The notes beneath the pieces are model-generated. The model saw only the letters and a list, made by a program, of their open reading frames with translations. It did no database searches and was not told where the DNA came from. Made by a program: the position numbers and the translations under genes. This document shows positions 25,373 to 37,424 of a DNA stretch of 64,000 nucleotides, piece by piece (within the stretch, counting starts at the first letter, position 1; each line of letters starts with the position of its first letter). Source of the stretch: Mansonella perstans (taxonomy: Eukaryota; Nematoda; Chromadorea; Rhabditida; Onchocercidae); contig JBAMDO010000040.1 of assembly GCA_037074765.1 (NCBI GenBank), forward strand, positions 124,001-188,000. The letters run 5' to 3'.

Positions 25373-26845
25373 TAACTATAATATCTATTCGTAGTTTCAA
25401 ATTTATTCCCACCCATATTATTCTATCATTTACTGCAGATCTTTTCACCTGCACCAAATCATTTTTATCTGTAAAAATTAAATCATTCAGAAGGCGTTGT
25501 TGTTAATAGTATGAACTATTTACGTAGTTACATTACATGATTCTATCAAAACCTGAAGTTTCGTCATCGATAAAAGAACGAGAAAAGGAGACGAAGAGTA
25601 AATGGTAAATGCTGTTTGCGAAGGAGTTGGAACAATCTGAGGACAGACAAACAAATTTCTTAGTGTTACTCAATGTTGCTGCTGTTTTGCGGTGGCGGTG
25701 ATGGTTATGGTATTATTGGCATTGTGTTTGAGTTATTCATAAGTAAAGCGTATAAATACTACCAATAGATCCAGTATTTTCATCCTATACAAAATGATAC
25801 AGTTCAATTGTTTGCTATAATTTTTTTGATCCAAAATATAATATTAATTGTTTTTGGACAACGCCAAAAAATTCCATTATAAATTTCGTTTCCATTTTAT
25901 TTCAAATGAAAAATGAAAAAATCTATTGAATTGATTGATTTCGTAATGAGTACCAATTTGTGTTATTTGATTGAACATAAAGGAAAAAAAATCACATATA
26001 ATATAATTTTTTGAAATTTTTTCATACTTCATTTTTAGATTTTTTTATATTTCATTTTTAGAGCCAACGATAAATTTTTTTGCTATGCCCAAATTACTTC
26101 TTTATTTTCTTCTCTTCTGTTTTTTTTCTACAATACTTACTATCTCTTTTGTAGCGATCAGCTTAGCTAATTTCCATTGCATTGAACTTACATTCAAGAA
26201 AAGTAATGCAAGAAAAAGATGATTCAGCACTCTCTTCGCTTGTTTAATATTCATTTTGCTTTTTGTTCCTCGGACAACAACCCAAAGCAATAGTTCCACT
26301 TTTTTATTTTCCTTTTTTTGGAACATATAAAATTTTAAAAATTCAAGTAGGTATGAAATTTTGACAATAAAAAAAAGGAAAACTTTTATTTGCTAGTTAT
26401 ATAAATGAAATTTAAAAAATTAACTGAATTAATAAGAAATTGATAAGTTTTTTTATCGCGCCACTGAAAGAATAGCAAAAGATTTCAATCATACCAAAAA
26501 AAATTATGGATGGGATTCATGTCAAAAAATGTTACAAAAGCAAAGCTATTTAGTCAAGCATGTATGATTTAAGCATTAGCGAAAACGAGCAGTATGATAT
26601 TATGAAAAATGATATGAAAATATTGTTACATATTATCGATAAGGTTAGACAGTAGTGTTACAAGCAGCTTTGTTTCATCTTTTACAACAAAAAATGAGAA
26701 ACGCTTGTTAACATACTTCCGTTAGATTGTCTCAAGTTTTAACATTAATCTAATTTTGAAGGTTTTTGATTCTATCTGAAACGATTAACACGAATTTCTA
26801 GCAAAAAAATGTCAAATTAAAGAGCTCTTCTTTAAAATAGAAAAG
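25373..26845. other. Intergenic, no gene seen
   Basis: AT-rich sequence between the inverted-repeat arm and the small membrane-protein gene. Only short, low-complexity ORFs are present. Confidence 0.5.
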
Positions 26846-27699
26846 ATGCAGTTGCTGCTTCAACGACATGCGATTTATGTGACGATATTTGTTTGCCCCA
26901 TCCTGATAATACAATGCGAAAACAGCGATGAATATAAAGAGGTATCCAATAGGCGACTTGCCGATCAGATTGCGGAAAAAGCCAAGCAAACTGTCGTTGA
27001 CATAGGTGAAGTAATGAAATCTCAACAATCTGTCTTGGAATGTAACGGCAAAAAGTTTGTTCATTTCTTTTTTCTTTTTCCACTTTTTTTTTTTATTTCA
27101 GTTTAAAAATTTAAATGTTTGAAAGAAGGCTACAATTGGTAGGTTCGTAACCTAGATTTGATGCTAACATTTTCATTCAAATAATTGGTGTGGATTGTTC
27201 GTTTCTCTCAAAGATGAAAATTTGAAGACCATAGAAGCATTTATGAAGATTAAAACATTAGAGAGAGAAGAAACTTACATGATTTAACTGAACCATTAAT
27301 TAGTGAACAATTTCAGTAATTATAATCAGCAAAATTTTGCATGGAAAAATTCGATTCTAACTAATCATTATTATCTTGTTAGACCACTCTATAGCTTTAG
27401 CTAATGTAAAGTTTGTTAAATTTATAGATGTCCAAACAATAATATTTTCGTATTTTATCAGTGCTGTGAAAATGTTCCCAAAGAATGTTGCTGGCATATT
27501 CGATATTGGCTCACGTAAGTATTCGGATTTCTAAATTATGTTTGTCTGGAAAAGCTGAAATTCCTTCCAATTCCTGCACTATTACGATTCGTTTGTGCTG
27601 GATAAAGAACTCATTTTCAGCATAGTATTAATATTGATACTACTCAAAATGCTTTGGTCTGGTTTAATATGGTGCATACGGAGATCGTGTCACGATTGA
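26846..27699 (+). CDS. Small Cys-rich single-pass membrane protein
   Basis: Three exons, 26846-27054, 27428-27514 and 27621-27699, give 124 residues with matching phases. The N-terminus is a signal-like hydrophobic stretch (VTIFVCPILIIQ). The middle is a polar region with a Cys cluster, ECNGKKCP then FYQCCENVPKECCW. The C-terminus is one membrane span (IVLILILLKMLWSGLIW) ending in a short basic cytoplasmic tail. The pattern of a lumenal CC...CC cluster directly before a membrane helix resembles small nematode membrane proteins and, loosely, the Shisa/CYYR1/VOPP1 type. I do not recognise a specific family. The exon 1 donor is AAAAA^GTTTGT, weaker than the GTAAGT of exon 2. Confidence 0.75.
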
Positions 27700-29065
27700 G
27701 AAGTGGACAGTTATCATCTTATCAACATCCGATCATTAAAATGAGCAAATGAACTATCCTATCACTTACAGAAATAACGACTTAATCATTCACATGAAAT
27801 ACAATATCATGTCCTGCTCATGTTAACTTCTTAATTGCAGAATTTTTATTAAATGAACATTTGAGTTCGATTCACGACTTTTGTTAATTTTCGCTCCGAC
27901 ATGTTAAGATTTTTTTTCAAAGTTGTATTTTGAAAAATTTAATTTTGCTGTGATGTTTATCCTTCCATTGAAAAATGTGTTCTGAAGTAATATTATTCGA
28001 ATAGTAATGAAGATTAGGGAAAAAGTTAAATTATGATTTAAGAATAACACATCATGTTTGTTTCTATTTCAAATCTCAAAATTTTTCACTACCTGTTAAT
28101 ATCAAATAGCAGCTATTGTTTGAAATTACCTGGACAACCTTGTATTCGACCAGTAGCGCAGTGCCAAAATCTCTTATGATGCGAATTTTTTGTTATTGTT
28201 GTGATTAAATGCATTCTGCACAATTTGCTAACTGAAATATCACGGTTCAATATTTAATTGGTCAATGAATATCTCTTCTACTTTCCTGCAGGATAAAAGT
28301 TTGTAGGAAATTTGAGATATATCGAGAGTTGCGAATGCAATATTTGAGATATCCAAGAAGTTGTGCATTCATATCGGAAACTTTTTAAAAAATGAATTTA
28401 TATATTCGACAAATTTGTGTGATCATATGATCATTGTTATACGATATGCAAAAATGAGGTACAATAAATTAAAGTTTCAGTAGTTTCAAATTACGGAAAA
28501 TGATGGAGAAAAATTTCACTGCAAGAAATAGTATTATAAATAGACATATCTATTCTGGGTATATTTATATATATATAAATACATATATAAAGAGATCTAT
28601 CTATGGTATATTTATAGCAATATTATAAAGAGATCTATGCAGCCAAAGGTAGGTTTTTCAACGCTCAAAAAAATGAATGGTTTCCGTAGAGTTGAAGCAG
28701 TGAGGCTCGTACTTACTTTTAGCTGCAAATAATACTTAAAATATTATTATTATGATAGAAATTCTCCTGCCATGCTCATGGTAATTTATGATGTTTCAAA
28801 AAACAAAAAAAGGGAAAATTTCTCCAAACAAATGAAAATTTAAGAGATTTGTACATAATTTTATTTTATTTTTTTGATGGTAACTGAAAGCGTTTTGTTT
28901 ACGTTGTTAATTGCAATCAATTTGAAAGAAGAACCGGATAAATAAAGAATGTAAGAGAAGATGTGATATGACCGTCGCTATCCAACGATACTTTTCATCT
29001 TTAACAGCAATTAATATATACCAAATGTCGCAACGACAAATTTATGCTTTTATCGCTGGCAGATC
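27700..29065. other. Intergenic with a short TA-rich tract
   Basis: AT-rich spacer between two small plus-strand genes. A TATA-rich microsatellite-like tract lies near 28558-28625 with repeated AGAGATCTATC words. No gene seen. Confidence 0.5.
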
Positions 29066-30778
29066 ATGCTAATTTGTTATTTCTCTTTCTTGTCCATCAC
29101 TTTTATGATAACTACAGCACGACAAATTCACATTATTATACGTGACAATGTGACTCAAGCTTGTCCTGGTCGTAAGTTAGCAAAAAATCTTTGATATTAT
29201 CAAAGTAACTAAAATAAATCCTCAATGCTTATCATTTTTTTTTTTTTTTTTCAATCATGGATTAATCTGTTCATCTACTTTTAGAAACTGACATTTCAAT
29301 TTCATATAGTCTGCATACAATCTTGGAAATTTTTACCATAAAAAAAGAAATGAACTAAACAGAATCGTTTGAAAATAGCTGACGATAGGGCCTATTGGCA
29401 AGTCCAAATGTAACAGTACTGAAGACAGAACAACGTATTACCAACAGATAACTGAAAAATTGATTTCATTCTAGAGCACTTCGAATTGATTGATTGGAAA
29501 ACAATCAATGTACAGTTCGAATTGATGCCATTGATTGGTGATGCTGACCAGTTATTAATTACAGGACAAAATGGAGACACGCGAATATTTACGTTTCCTG
29601 GGTATATTTTTCACCACGATTGTATTTTGTATTTGTTGAAACACTTGAGAAACACACAAATTATTGTTAAGATTTGCAGATGCTTCCGTGCACGGCTGGA
29701 TTTTCAACTAAAAAAACTAATCAACAATCCATATACTGAATCTTTCATACAGCTTGGGACAAATATACCATGTAAGGCTGAGGAGTATGAAGTCAACAAT
29801 AATGTCAAAAACATTTGCACAAATATTACGGAGGAAAATTGGTGCCCCCAAAGTGATAATCGAAAACTGAGATCCATGCTTAATGGGAAAAATACATGGT
29901 ATCATGCTCACACCTAAATTACATATTCTTCGGTGAAATTTTGAATTCTGAATCTGCAAATTTTTTTGCAATAATCCATGTCTATTTTGGAAGCTATTTC
30001 TATTTTCAGCAGATTTTGTAATTTATGTCAGCCTTTGAAAGCATTTGACAAAGATATAGAGAGTTATATTCAAAACGAAGGAACTGATCAGTGTAATTCT
30101 ACGTCGCTCTACAAAACAATCATTCTTAACGTATTGTTTTCCATGCCTTTTTTTTTGTGAAAAAATTATATATGAACCTGATGATATGACCTGTTGTATC
30201 GTCATGTATAGAACAAGTCAGGCATTTCACAGATTTGTATGCCATCATCGAAACAATTACGAGAAAAAAACCTTTATTATGATGGGAGATTGGGGGAATA
30301 TTGGAATTATCTAAAACAGGTTTGCATTTTATCTAAAATAATTACATTTTATCCAAATGATTTGTTATCTGTTGAACATTAACAAAAAATTAAGTTGAGA
30401 AGCAATACCTATCCCACAGAAAGTTACATATTATCGAATTCTATATTACTTAGAAGAGCTGTATCCAATCTTCATTTTTCGCCTAGATATGTGTTTCAAA
30501 TCATCTTTAGAAATGTCACGTTGCAATGAATTACCGTTCAATCAAATTCTGTTTAGGGCATTTTAACAGCAGTAGTTCATATTTTGGATCGTCCGCAAAT
30601 AGCAGCAACTAACCTACAACAGTGTAAACGTTTGTGCAGAACCTACGAGAACTATCCAACTATTGCCGAATCATACCGCACAACATTACAGCAAGCTATT
30701 GAAGAACTTTGTATTCCAGCAGATTCATATGTCGCTTGCATTTACCACACCATAAAATTCGATGTTATCGATAGTTAA
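29066..30778 (+). CDS. Secreted protein of unknown family, 300 residues
   Basis: Six exons, 29066-29171, 29475-29601, 29680-29898, 30010-30130, 30212-30319 and 30557-30778, join in phase to 300 residues. The start encodes a clear signal peptide (MLICYFSFLSITFMITTA). The mature part has about ten cysteines, among them RFCNLCQPL and LQQCKRLCRTY, suggesting disulphides, plus potential N-glycosylation sites (DNVT, TNIT, CNST). No catalytic motif or known domain was recognised. It is probably exported or surface-exposed, possibly nematode-restricted. All five donors and acceptors are canonical. The gene directly follows another small Cys-containing gene on the same strand; 1.4 kb of spacing argues against an operon. 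Confidence 0.8.
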
Positions 30779-31322
30779 TTTCTTTTATTAACAGCACATT
30801 CCAATCTAGCTATTGACATCAACTAGACTAATTTTTGTATCTAAGCCAACGTTCGCTATTATCACCGGAATATGTATTTTATCGTCGTAAATCACATTCC
30901 GACTTGTTATTCCCCACATTCCAGATATAAACTCATCCCTGAATATGGATGATCGGTGAATAATCCTTGTGATCGAAATAAATATAACAAAATTCGTCCA
31001 ATAAAAATTATATTTCAGCTGAAATGTATATTACTAATTACAATACATAAGTCGTACAACAAATATTTTTGAATAGTTGTAACAAGAGTAGCTTAATAAT
31101 CGATCACATATGATTCTGTATCAATTCCAAGTCAACAATTATTGAAAAGCATTCTGCCTTATATAACATCGAAACATTTCCTAAATTTCCTCCTTTCTGC
31201 AAAAAGTTTCAAGAAACTTTCAAACCCTTTACAGCCCTTGGTTACAGGACAAAGATTTACGCATTAAACACATCTATTAATATAACAAGAATTATCGCAT
31301 GTTGATAAGAAACTACAAAATT
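30779..31322. other. Convergent intergenic region
   Basis: Shared 3' flank of the secreted-protein gene (+) and the GPKOW gene (-). An AATAAA-type signal for the plus gene is present near 30978. Nothing else seen. Confidence 0.5.
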
Positions 31323-34300
31323 CTAAAAATCATCAAAAGAACCAAGATATTCACAGACATCATCAAAACACATAGTGACAATTTCATCAGTAGTTAACAA
31401 TCTAATAATAGCTATATGTTTTTTCTTATCTCTTGCTTCAAGCACTGCAATATTTCCATGAAGAGGACCATTCACAACCATCAACTTTGTGCCCTTCGCT
31501 TTTGGTATGACTGTTTCCAGCCAATGTTCACTGATTTCTAAAAACATAGTCGCATTGAGATTAATTGAAAATAAAAAGATGTAAAATGACTATCATACAG
31601 TTAAGAGTATCTGTAAATTAATAACTTACGGAAATATTTATTTCCGGAAGAATCTTCCACAGTGCAGTTTTCGCGGTCGGCTGCATCCAAAATCCGAACC
31701 TTCTCCATATAAAGCTTTCCATTCTTAAAGTATACGAATTTTTAAACTGTTAATATCTTTACGAAAGCACTACGAAAACGATGAATAGCAGTTACCAGGT
31801 AAGTATAACATTGTTTTTAAGCTCAAAAAAAGTCAATCGCTAATATCAGGTTTCAGTAAATTTGCAATTCAGATAGTATCCAACAACTACGAAATAAGAA
31901 AAAGCAGTGATTCTAGAAAGACAAAAAATTTCCGTCACAAAAAAATATAACCTTGAATTTTCTATTGATGAATCGCACTTTCAGTTCTGGTTGCGCCCAC
32001 ATACCTTTTCTATTTGGTTTGACAACAATTTCTGATTTCTGTTTCTTATAATTTTTTTTCTGTGATAATATTTTCACTTCGTTATCCCTCACTTTGATTT
32101 CACAATTTGAATGTGCATCGTCGTCATGAAAAGATCCTGCTTCAAAGCAAATATCATAAGTTTTTGAAATTTTCGAAAATAAAACAGGTATAAAATTGAT
32201 ACATTAATCATGTTTCAGAAAGTCCAATGACTAGCACTATTTCAGACTTAAATTGACATGTTATGAAAAGTTAAGAGAAAGAGACAAATATGTCACAATG
32301 TGAGCAGTAAATAAAGTTTTGGGAACAAGAACTGTAAAAAATATTTCGGATTCATCTTGCTTGGATACCAATGGATCAGGGAATTGCTAATATTGACTTG
32401 CGATTGCATGCAATCACTAAATCTTGCGGTACAAAACTTTAAAGATAAGAACAATAGTTAAATGTCATAAAATGGACCATACACCGTCGCTTTCCCAACG
32501 AACATACCAACTTATCTAGCAGATACCTGACTTTTCTAACCACATATACAGTAAAATAATGCTAAGCCCTATTCATCAGACTCGCCAAGATATGGGATAT
32601 AGAATGAAAAGTTTATCGAGACTCTCCAACAAATGCTGAATTTTAGATTACATTAAAGTCAAATCGAAATAACTACCTATACTCTTGCTTTTTCGTTCGT
32701 ACTCTTCATCAGTGACCGAAATCACGGCATAGTGACTAACACGAACGTTTTTGTCACCCACGGCCAACCGAACAATAACGCTTGCGTTATCTTCATCAAA
32801 ACTTTCTATCCTTCCATATAAATTCCTAAAAAAATTTTCTAAGTTAATTAACAAAAAGAAAAAAGATGAAACCAAAATATTACGAAATAAACAAAACTAT
32901 TACTAAATACGCAACAAAAAACTATTCAATGCATTAGTAATTCTGCTGCTATCACGTAAATTGTTTCAAAGCAGCAAACTCATAATGTAATTGAAATAAT
33001 TCCCACTTACTGCATATGAAAAAGAAGGAAAATGTAAAATTTGCAGCGTGAAATTTAAAGCAGTCATGCCATTTTGTAAATTTAATATAAATCCTATCAT
33101 CTTTTCTTTTATAAAGTCCTATAATTACCTGTATATTCCTGCACTAATTTTCACAGGTGACGTTTTCTTTAAACTTTTCAACTTTTCTGTATCCGAATTC
33201 AAGCTGTTAATCGAGTTTGATACAATACTGGCGCCCAATCCAAGTCCTTTAGGTCTTCTGGATGAGATTCGCAAAGGCACTACCCTGAAAATAAGCATTA
33301 TTTTTACTCATAGGATGAAAACATGCTAAAAGCGAGAAGTAACATTACTTTGTAAGATTCTAGAGAGATTTTATTTTCTGGAATCACGGTATCGTTAATT
33401 GAAAGGGCTATTTAAGTTACCATTCCAAAACTATTGAAGCTCTTTACAAGAAACGTTCCTAATAATAAAAATAAAAAAGTACATTCAAGTTCATGAGTTT
33501 AAAAATTATAAACTTACTTCTTATTTGTTTTACCAATTCCTTCACCTTCTCGCCAACCACAACCCCGCAATACTGCAAGACCAAATAGTTCTATTGGCAC
33601 TGAATTATAATCAGCATCCACATCCCCGAGAAGTTCACTGATCTGACCATCGCTTTTATCTATGTTCTGCAAAAATAAACATAGAGAAACCTCGGAATGA
33701 TTATTTAAGAAAGAAGAGCTGCATAAAGCATAATTGAAATAATCAAAGTTTAAAACGATGCAAAAACCTCCTGCGCTAATGACGAAGCAGACTTGGTAAG
33801 CAGCTCCAGCTTCGCTAATCCTTCCTCATTTAGTTTACCCTCGTTTTTCAACTGTAAAAGGCGCTCAATCCTCCAATCTTTCTGCATTACTACTGGTATA
33901 ATCAAGCTCTTTCCCGATTTCGGTGTCACTCCTGGTCTGAAAATTAAGGCTTCATGAGGAAAAAAACAGGCATAATAAATTGCTATCATTTCAACCCCTG
34001 AAATTCTATAAGTGCATTAGCATGCTACCATTTTCCAACTTACTCCTGAACACCCAATGTTAATCTGATTTCAGCAGACATGTGAAATTTAAATCAAGTT
34101 TTGAAAAATGAAGCTCAATTGAGGAATGGTATACATTTTAATCCTTTAGATGTACTACTACTCAAACTGAACTGCTACAAAAACAAATTTTGGACTTTTA
34201 ACAAACTGAAATGCAAAATTAACTGACTCAATCATTTGTCCGTTCTTTAAAAGTGTAAGTCGTTGACGTTTACTTTCATTAACAGCATCCTCAGAATCAT

Positions 34301-34469
34301 TATCACTTTCATTACTGTCAAATTGCAATATGTTATTGTTCGATACAGATGCCACATTTCTTTTTAAAGTGGATATCGTAAATTTCACATCAGAAGATTT
34401 TTGACATGACATATCCTTCGAATCGTCCGATATGCTAGACGTGTAGGAATGTTTCGATGTGGATGCCAT
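31323..34469 (-). CDS. G-patch and KOW protein (GPKOW/Spp2-like)
   Basis: Spliceosomal G-patch protein that, by family knowledge, works with the DHX16/Prp2 helicase. Eight exons give 459 residues: 34469-34207, 33936-33768, 33666-33518, 33284-33129, 32825-32677, 32136-31952, 31723-31630 and 31537-31323. Order: an acidic/Ser-rich N-terminus, SLIIPVVMQKDWRIERLL, the G-patch core split over exons 3 and 4 (VPIELFGLAVLRGCGW with GEGIGKT, then LRISSRRPKGLGLGA), KOW 1 remnants (GIYRNLYGRIESF, VRLAVG), a Lys-rich linker, and a C-terminal KOW region (KLMVVNGPLHGNIAVLEA) ending CEYLGSFDDF. The first donor was chosen to keep phase (CA^GTTTGT); another choice would change only a few residues. It is divergent from the eIF1A gene. 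Confidence 0.9.
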
Positions 34470-36150
34470 TCATATACTGGGTACTAAAAACAGCAACCGA
34501 TCGTTTCAATTGTTAATAACGACAATGACAATTTCAGAATTAAACAAAATGAAAATGAAAGAGAGAGAGAAAGAGGAAGAGATCGATATACAATGCAAAA
34601 TTATGCGTGGGACGACAGTTTTGGAAATGCTGTGTAGATACACTATCAAAATTACGCATAATTTTGAATCATCCTCAATGTACCAAGAATTCAGATCATG
34701 GATGAAATCTATTTTCTCCTGCTTTCTTCTACGGATCATCATCAAAAATTAAATGATACTAGAAAACCAAAGTTGAAACTTCAAAGAAACATATATCACG
34801 TACATACATCACGTACATATATCACGATCTGTGTTCAAAATCAAGATTCCCAGAAATGCTTATCGTTTCTTCTAAGATATCTCGAAGAGTTCTATTCAAT
34901 CCTACCCAACCATAGTTAGTTAATAGAAAACAGCTCCCACATAGAATTCATCCAACATACTGGTCGCTTTTTCATAGCGTTGGTATATTCCGATGAGCAA
35001 TATGAAAATATCTAGGTGCTATACTAAATATGCTTATTTGTATATTAGCACTTAGTTCTGTTGATTTGGAAATTAATTCGATTTAGCAAATACTTTTTGG
35101 AAAAAATATTTAAATGTGTTTTATCGCCCTGGTAGTCTTAATACTATAGTCATTAACAAACTAACAAATACCGAACGAGTGCCGATACGTGGAATTTTCA
35201 TGCAATAACGTTGGTTGTAGCGTTACTTGTTGGGAATATAGGTATGTTTCTTTGAAAATTTTCGCGTAGCAATAAGAGAAAATTGTTTATTTTATCATAT
35301 TTCATTTATCATCAACTAAGTAATTACATAGTTCCAGAAAGATAAAGTTGCAACAGTTGTTAAATTTTACGACTTTTTCATTATTGACGTGATAGAGTCC
35401 AAAAATATTCGTTCAAATTCTCAATTTTAGGCATAAAATTGTTTCAGTTCTACTCGAAAAGTGAATTTGAATATAATGAGTAGTAGAGCATTGGGATAAA
35501 GTTTGATTTATAAGAGACTGATTGATGCAAATTATGGATTCATTCAATTTTTAGTGCAGTTGTTTGTTCTACTGAAAAGTAGGCTTATGATGATTGTTTT
35601 TCTCGTCTCAAGTTTAATTTCATAGTTTAAAGTGGTATTATCATATATGGTACTTACATAAGTGAGAAGAGCAAAATTATTTCGTCTATCCAATAATGTT
35701 TTGCATTGTTATCTTCTTCTCTTTTTGTTTATAACAAGCTTGAAATCATTTGCTTACTCAAAAAATTCAGAATGCCAACTTTGAATTGTTCATTCTTAAT
35801 TCAGTCTATTACTGATCTAAAACTTCATTGGCCAAAAAAAAAAAAAAAAATGTCTTTTAATCTTCTCAAAATTTATGAAGTTAGAAAGTTGTTCAGTACT
35901 TAAACATTATCCACGTTTTCCTGCTATCACCCATTTAAATTAGATTACTTTTTGTAATAGCTTTTGTAATAAATAATGTGTATCCAAATAAGACAGAGAC
36001 AATTTCCATGTGTTTTTTTGTGACGTGTTTGTAAAATTTGTTCGTTGTATTGCGAATAATTTATGTTTTAATAGTTATTTGAATGATATTTCAGACGATC
36101 CAATCACTACATTTCCATAAGTAGCAGCAAGTTTTAGAACAGTCTGCAAA
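34470..36150. other. Divergent intergenic region GPKOW / eIF1A
   Basis: About 1.7 kb between two divergent housekeeping starts. It contains a short direct repetition of atcacgtacatacatcacgt near 34796-34825 and an A run at about 35836-35852. A TTTCAG acceptor near 36095, with no donor, may be the trans-splice site for eIF1A. No coding exon seen. Confidence 0.5.
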
Positions 36151-37424
36151 ATGCCGAAAAATAAGGGAAAGGGTGGTAAAAATCGTCGAAGGGGTAAGAA
36201 CGAGAATGATATAATGAAAAGAGAATTGATATACAAAGAGCCTGGACAAGGTTATTTTTCTATCGCAGCCATATAAATATCCTACTTGATATTAGTGTTT
36301 TAATGAAAGATTAAAGAAGATTTGTAGGACTTTTGTGCTATGAAATTAATTCTGTGCTGTTGTAATTAGCGAGATTCTTTTTCAAAACTATTGCTGCACC
36401 AGATAGCTATAGCAAATCATTGAAATATTTTTTCAGAACATTGCTTATTCAATATAAAGAATCCACTGCCTAATTATTTTTACATTGTTAACTTTTAATT
36501 AGTTAATGAAGGCTATCCGGAAGGACAAGATAATAATTATAGAGTGCTGAAATTATTCACACCTACTTATTTTAGAATATTCTTAAGTCTCAGTATATTT
36601 TGCAGAATATGCGCAAGTAATTAAAATGCTGGGTAACGGTCGGCTTAATGCAAATTGCTTCGATGGTAAGCCGCGCCTATGTCATATTCGAGGGAAATTA
36701 CGTAAAAAAGTATGGATTAACACTGGTGATATTATACTGATTGGTCTCAGAGATTATCAGGACGATAAGGTAATTCTTTTGCATACTTCTCCGTTAGTGT
36801 TAGATGCTTCCTCAATTCTGGAATGAAACTGAAAATCATCCTCATAAATTTTGCTGTAAATGTGTTATAAATTTTGACAAAATTTATTACAAATCTTTTT
36901 TTAAAAAAATAGCCATAAATTTTGCGCATCATTATTTTATGCATTTGTTTAGTTTGAACAGTTGCATTTTCATCAAATATATACATGATGTGTATATATT
37001 TATTTGAATATATATGTATGTTATAGGCTGATGTTATTTTAAAATATAATCCCGATGAAGCCAGGAATTTAAAAGCATGTGGACAGTTACCAGAAAACGC
37101 GAAATTGAACGAAGGTGGTGATGATCTTGATGAGGGTGGAGTTGAATTCGGTACGTTCCTTCCTTGCTTGGGTAAGATTGTTCAGCAATCTCGTATTCTT
37201 ATTATTTTGTCATTCCAGCTGATACGGGTGCGCTGTCTGACGAAGACAATGAAGGTTCTGGTAATGAAGACCTTCCATCAGTTGGTTCTGATTCTGATGA
37301 AGATGAAGACGAAGAAGATGAAACCGAAGATAGTGGTGATGAAAGAATAAGAGAAGAGCGATTGACTAGAACTTATATTAAGCCAGGAGCAAGAGATCGT
37401 CCTCAAAAAAAGAATAAATGGTAA
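36151..37424 (+). CDS. Translation initiation factor eIF1A
   Basis: eIF1A promotes 43S scanning and start-codon recognition on the small ribosomal subunit. Four exons, 36151-36250, 36606-36769, 37027-37150 and 37219-37424, give 197 residues. The basic N-terminal tail ([20 protein letters not shown]) and the OB fold ([40 protein letters not shown]) are strongly conserved. The C-terminus is longer than in human eIF1A (143 residues). After the usual acidic tract it has a Ser/Asp/Glu-rich run and then a basic end, [17 protein letters not shown]. Exons 3 and 4 hold the extension. The start follows the family N-terminus exactly. Confidence 0.95.

Noticed and set aside
34459..34752. 97-codon plus-strand ORF upstream of GPKOW
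   Set aside because: It overlaps the GPKOW 5' end, is low in complexity and has no signal supporting it.
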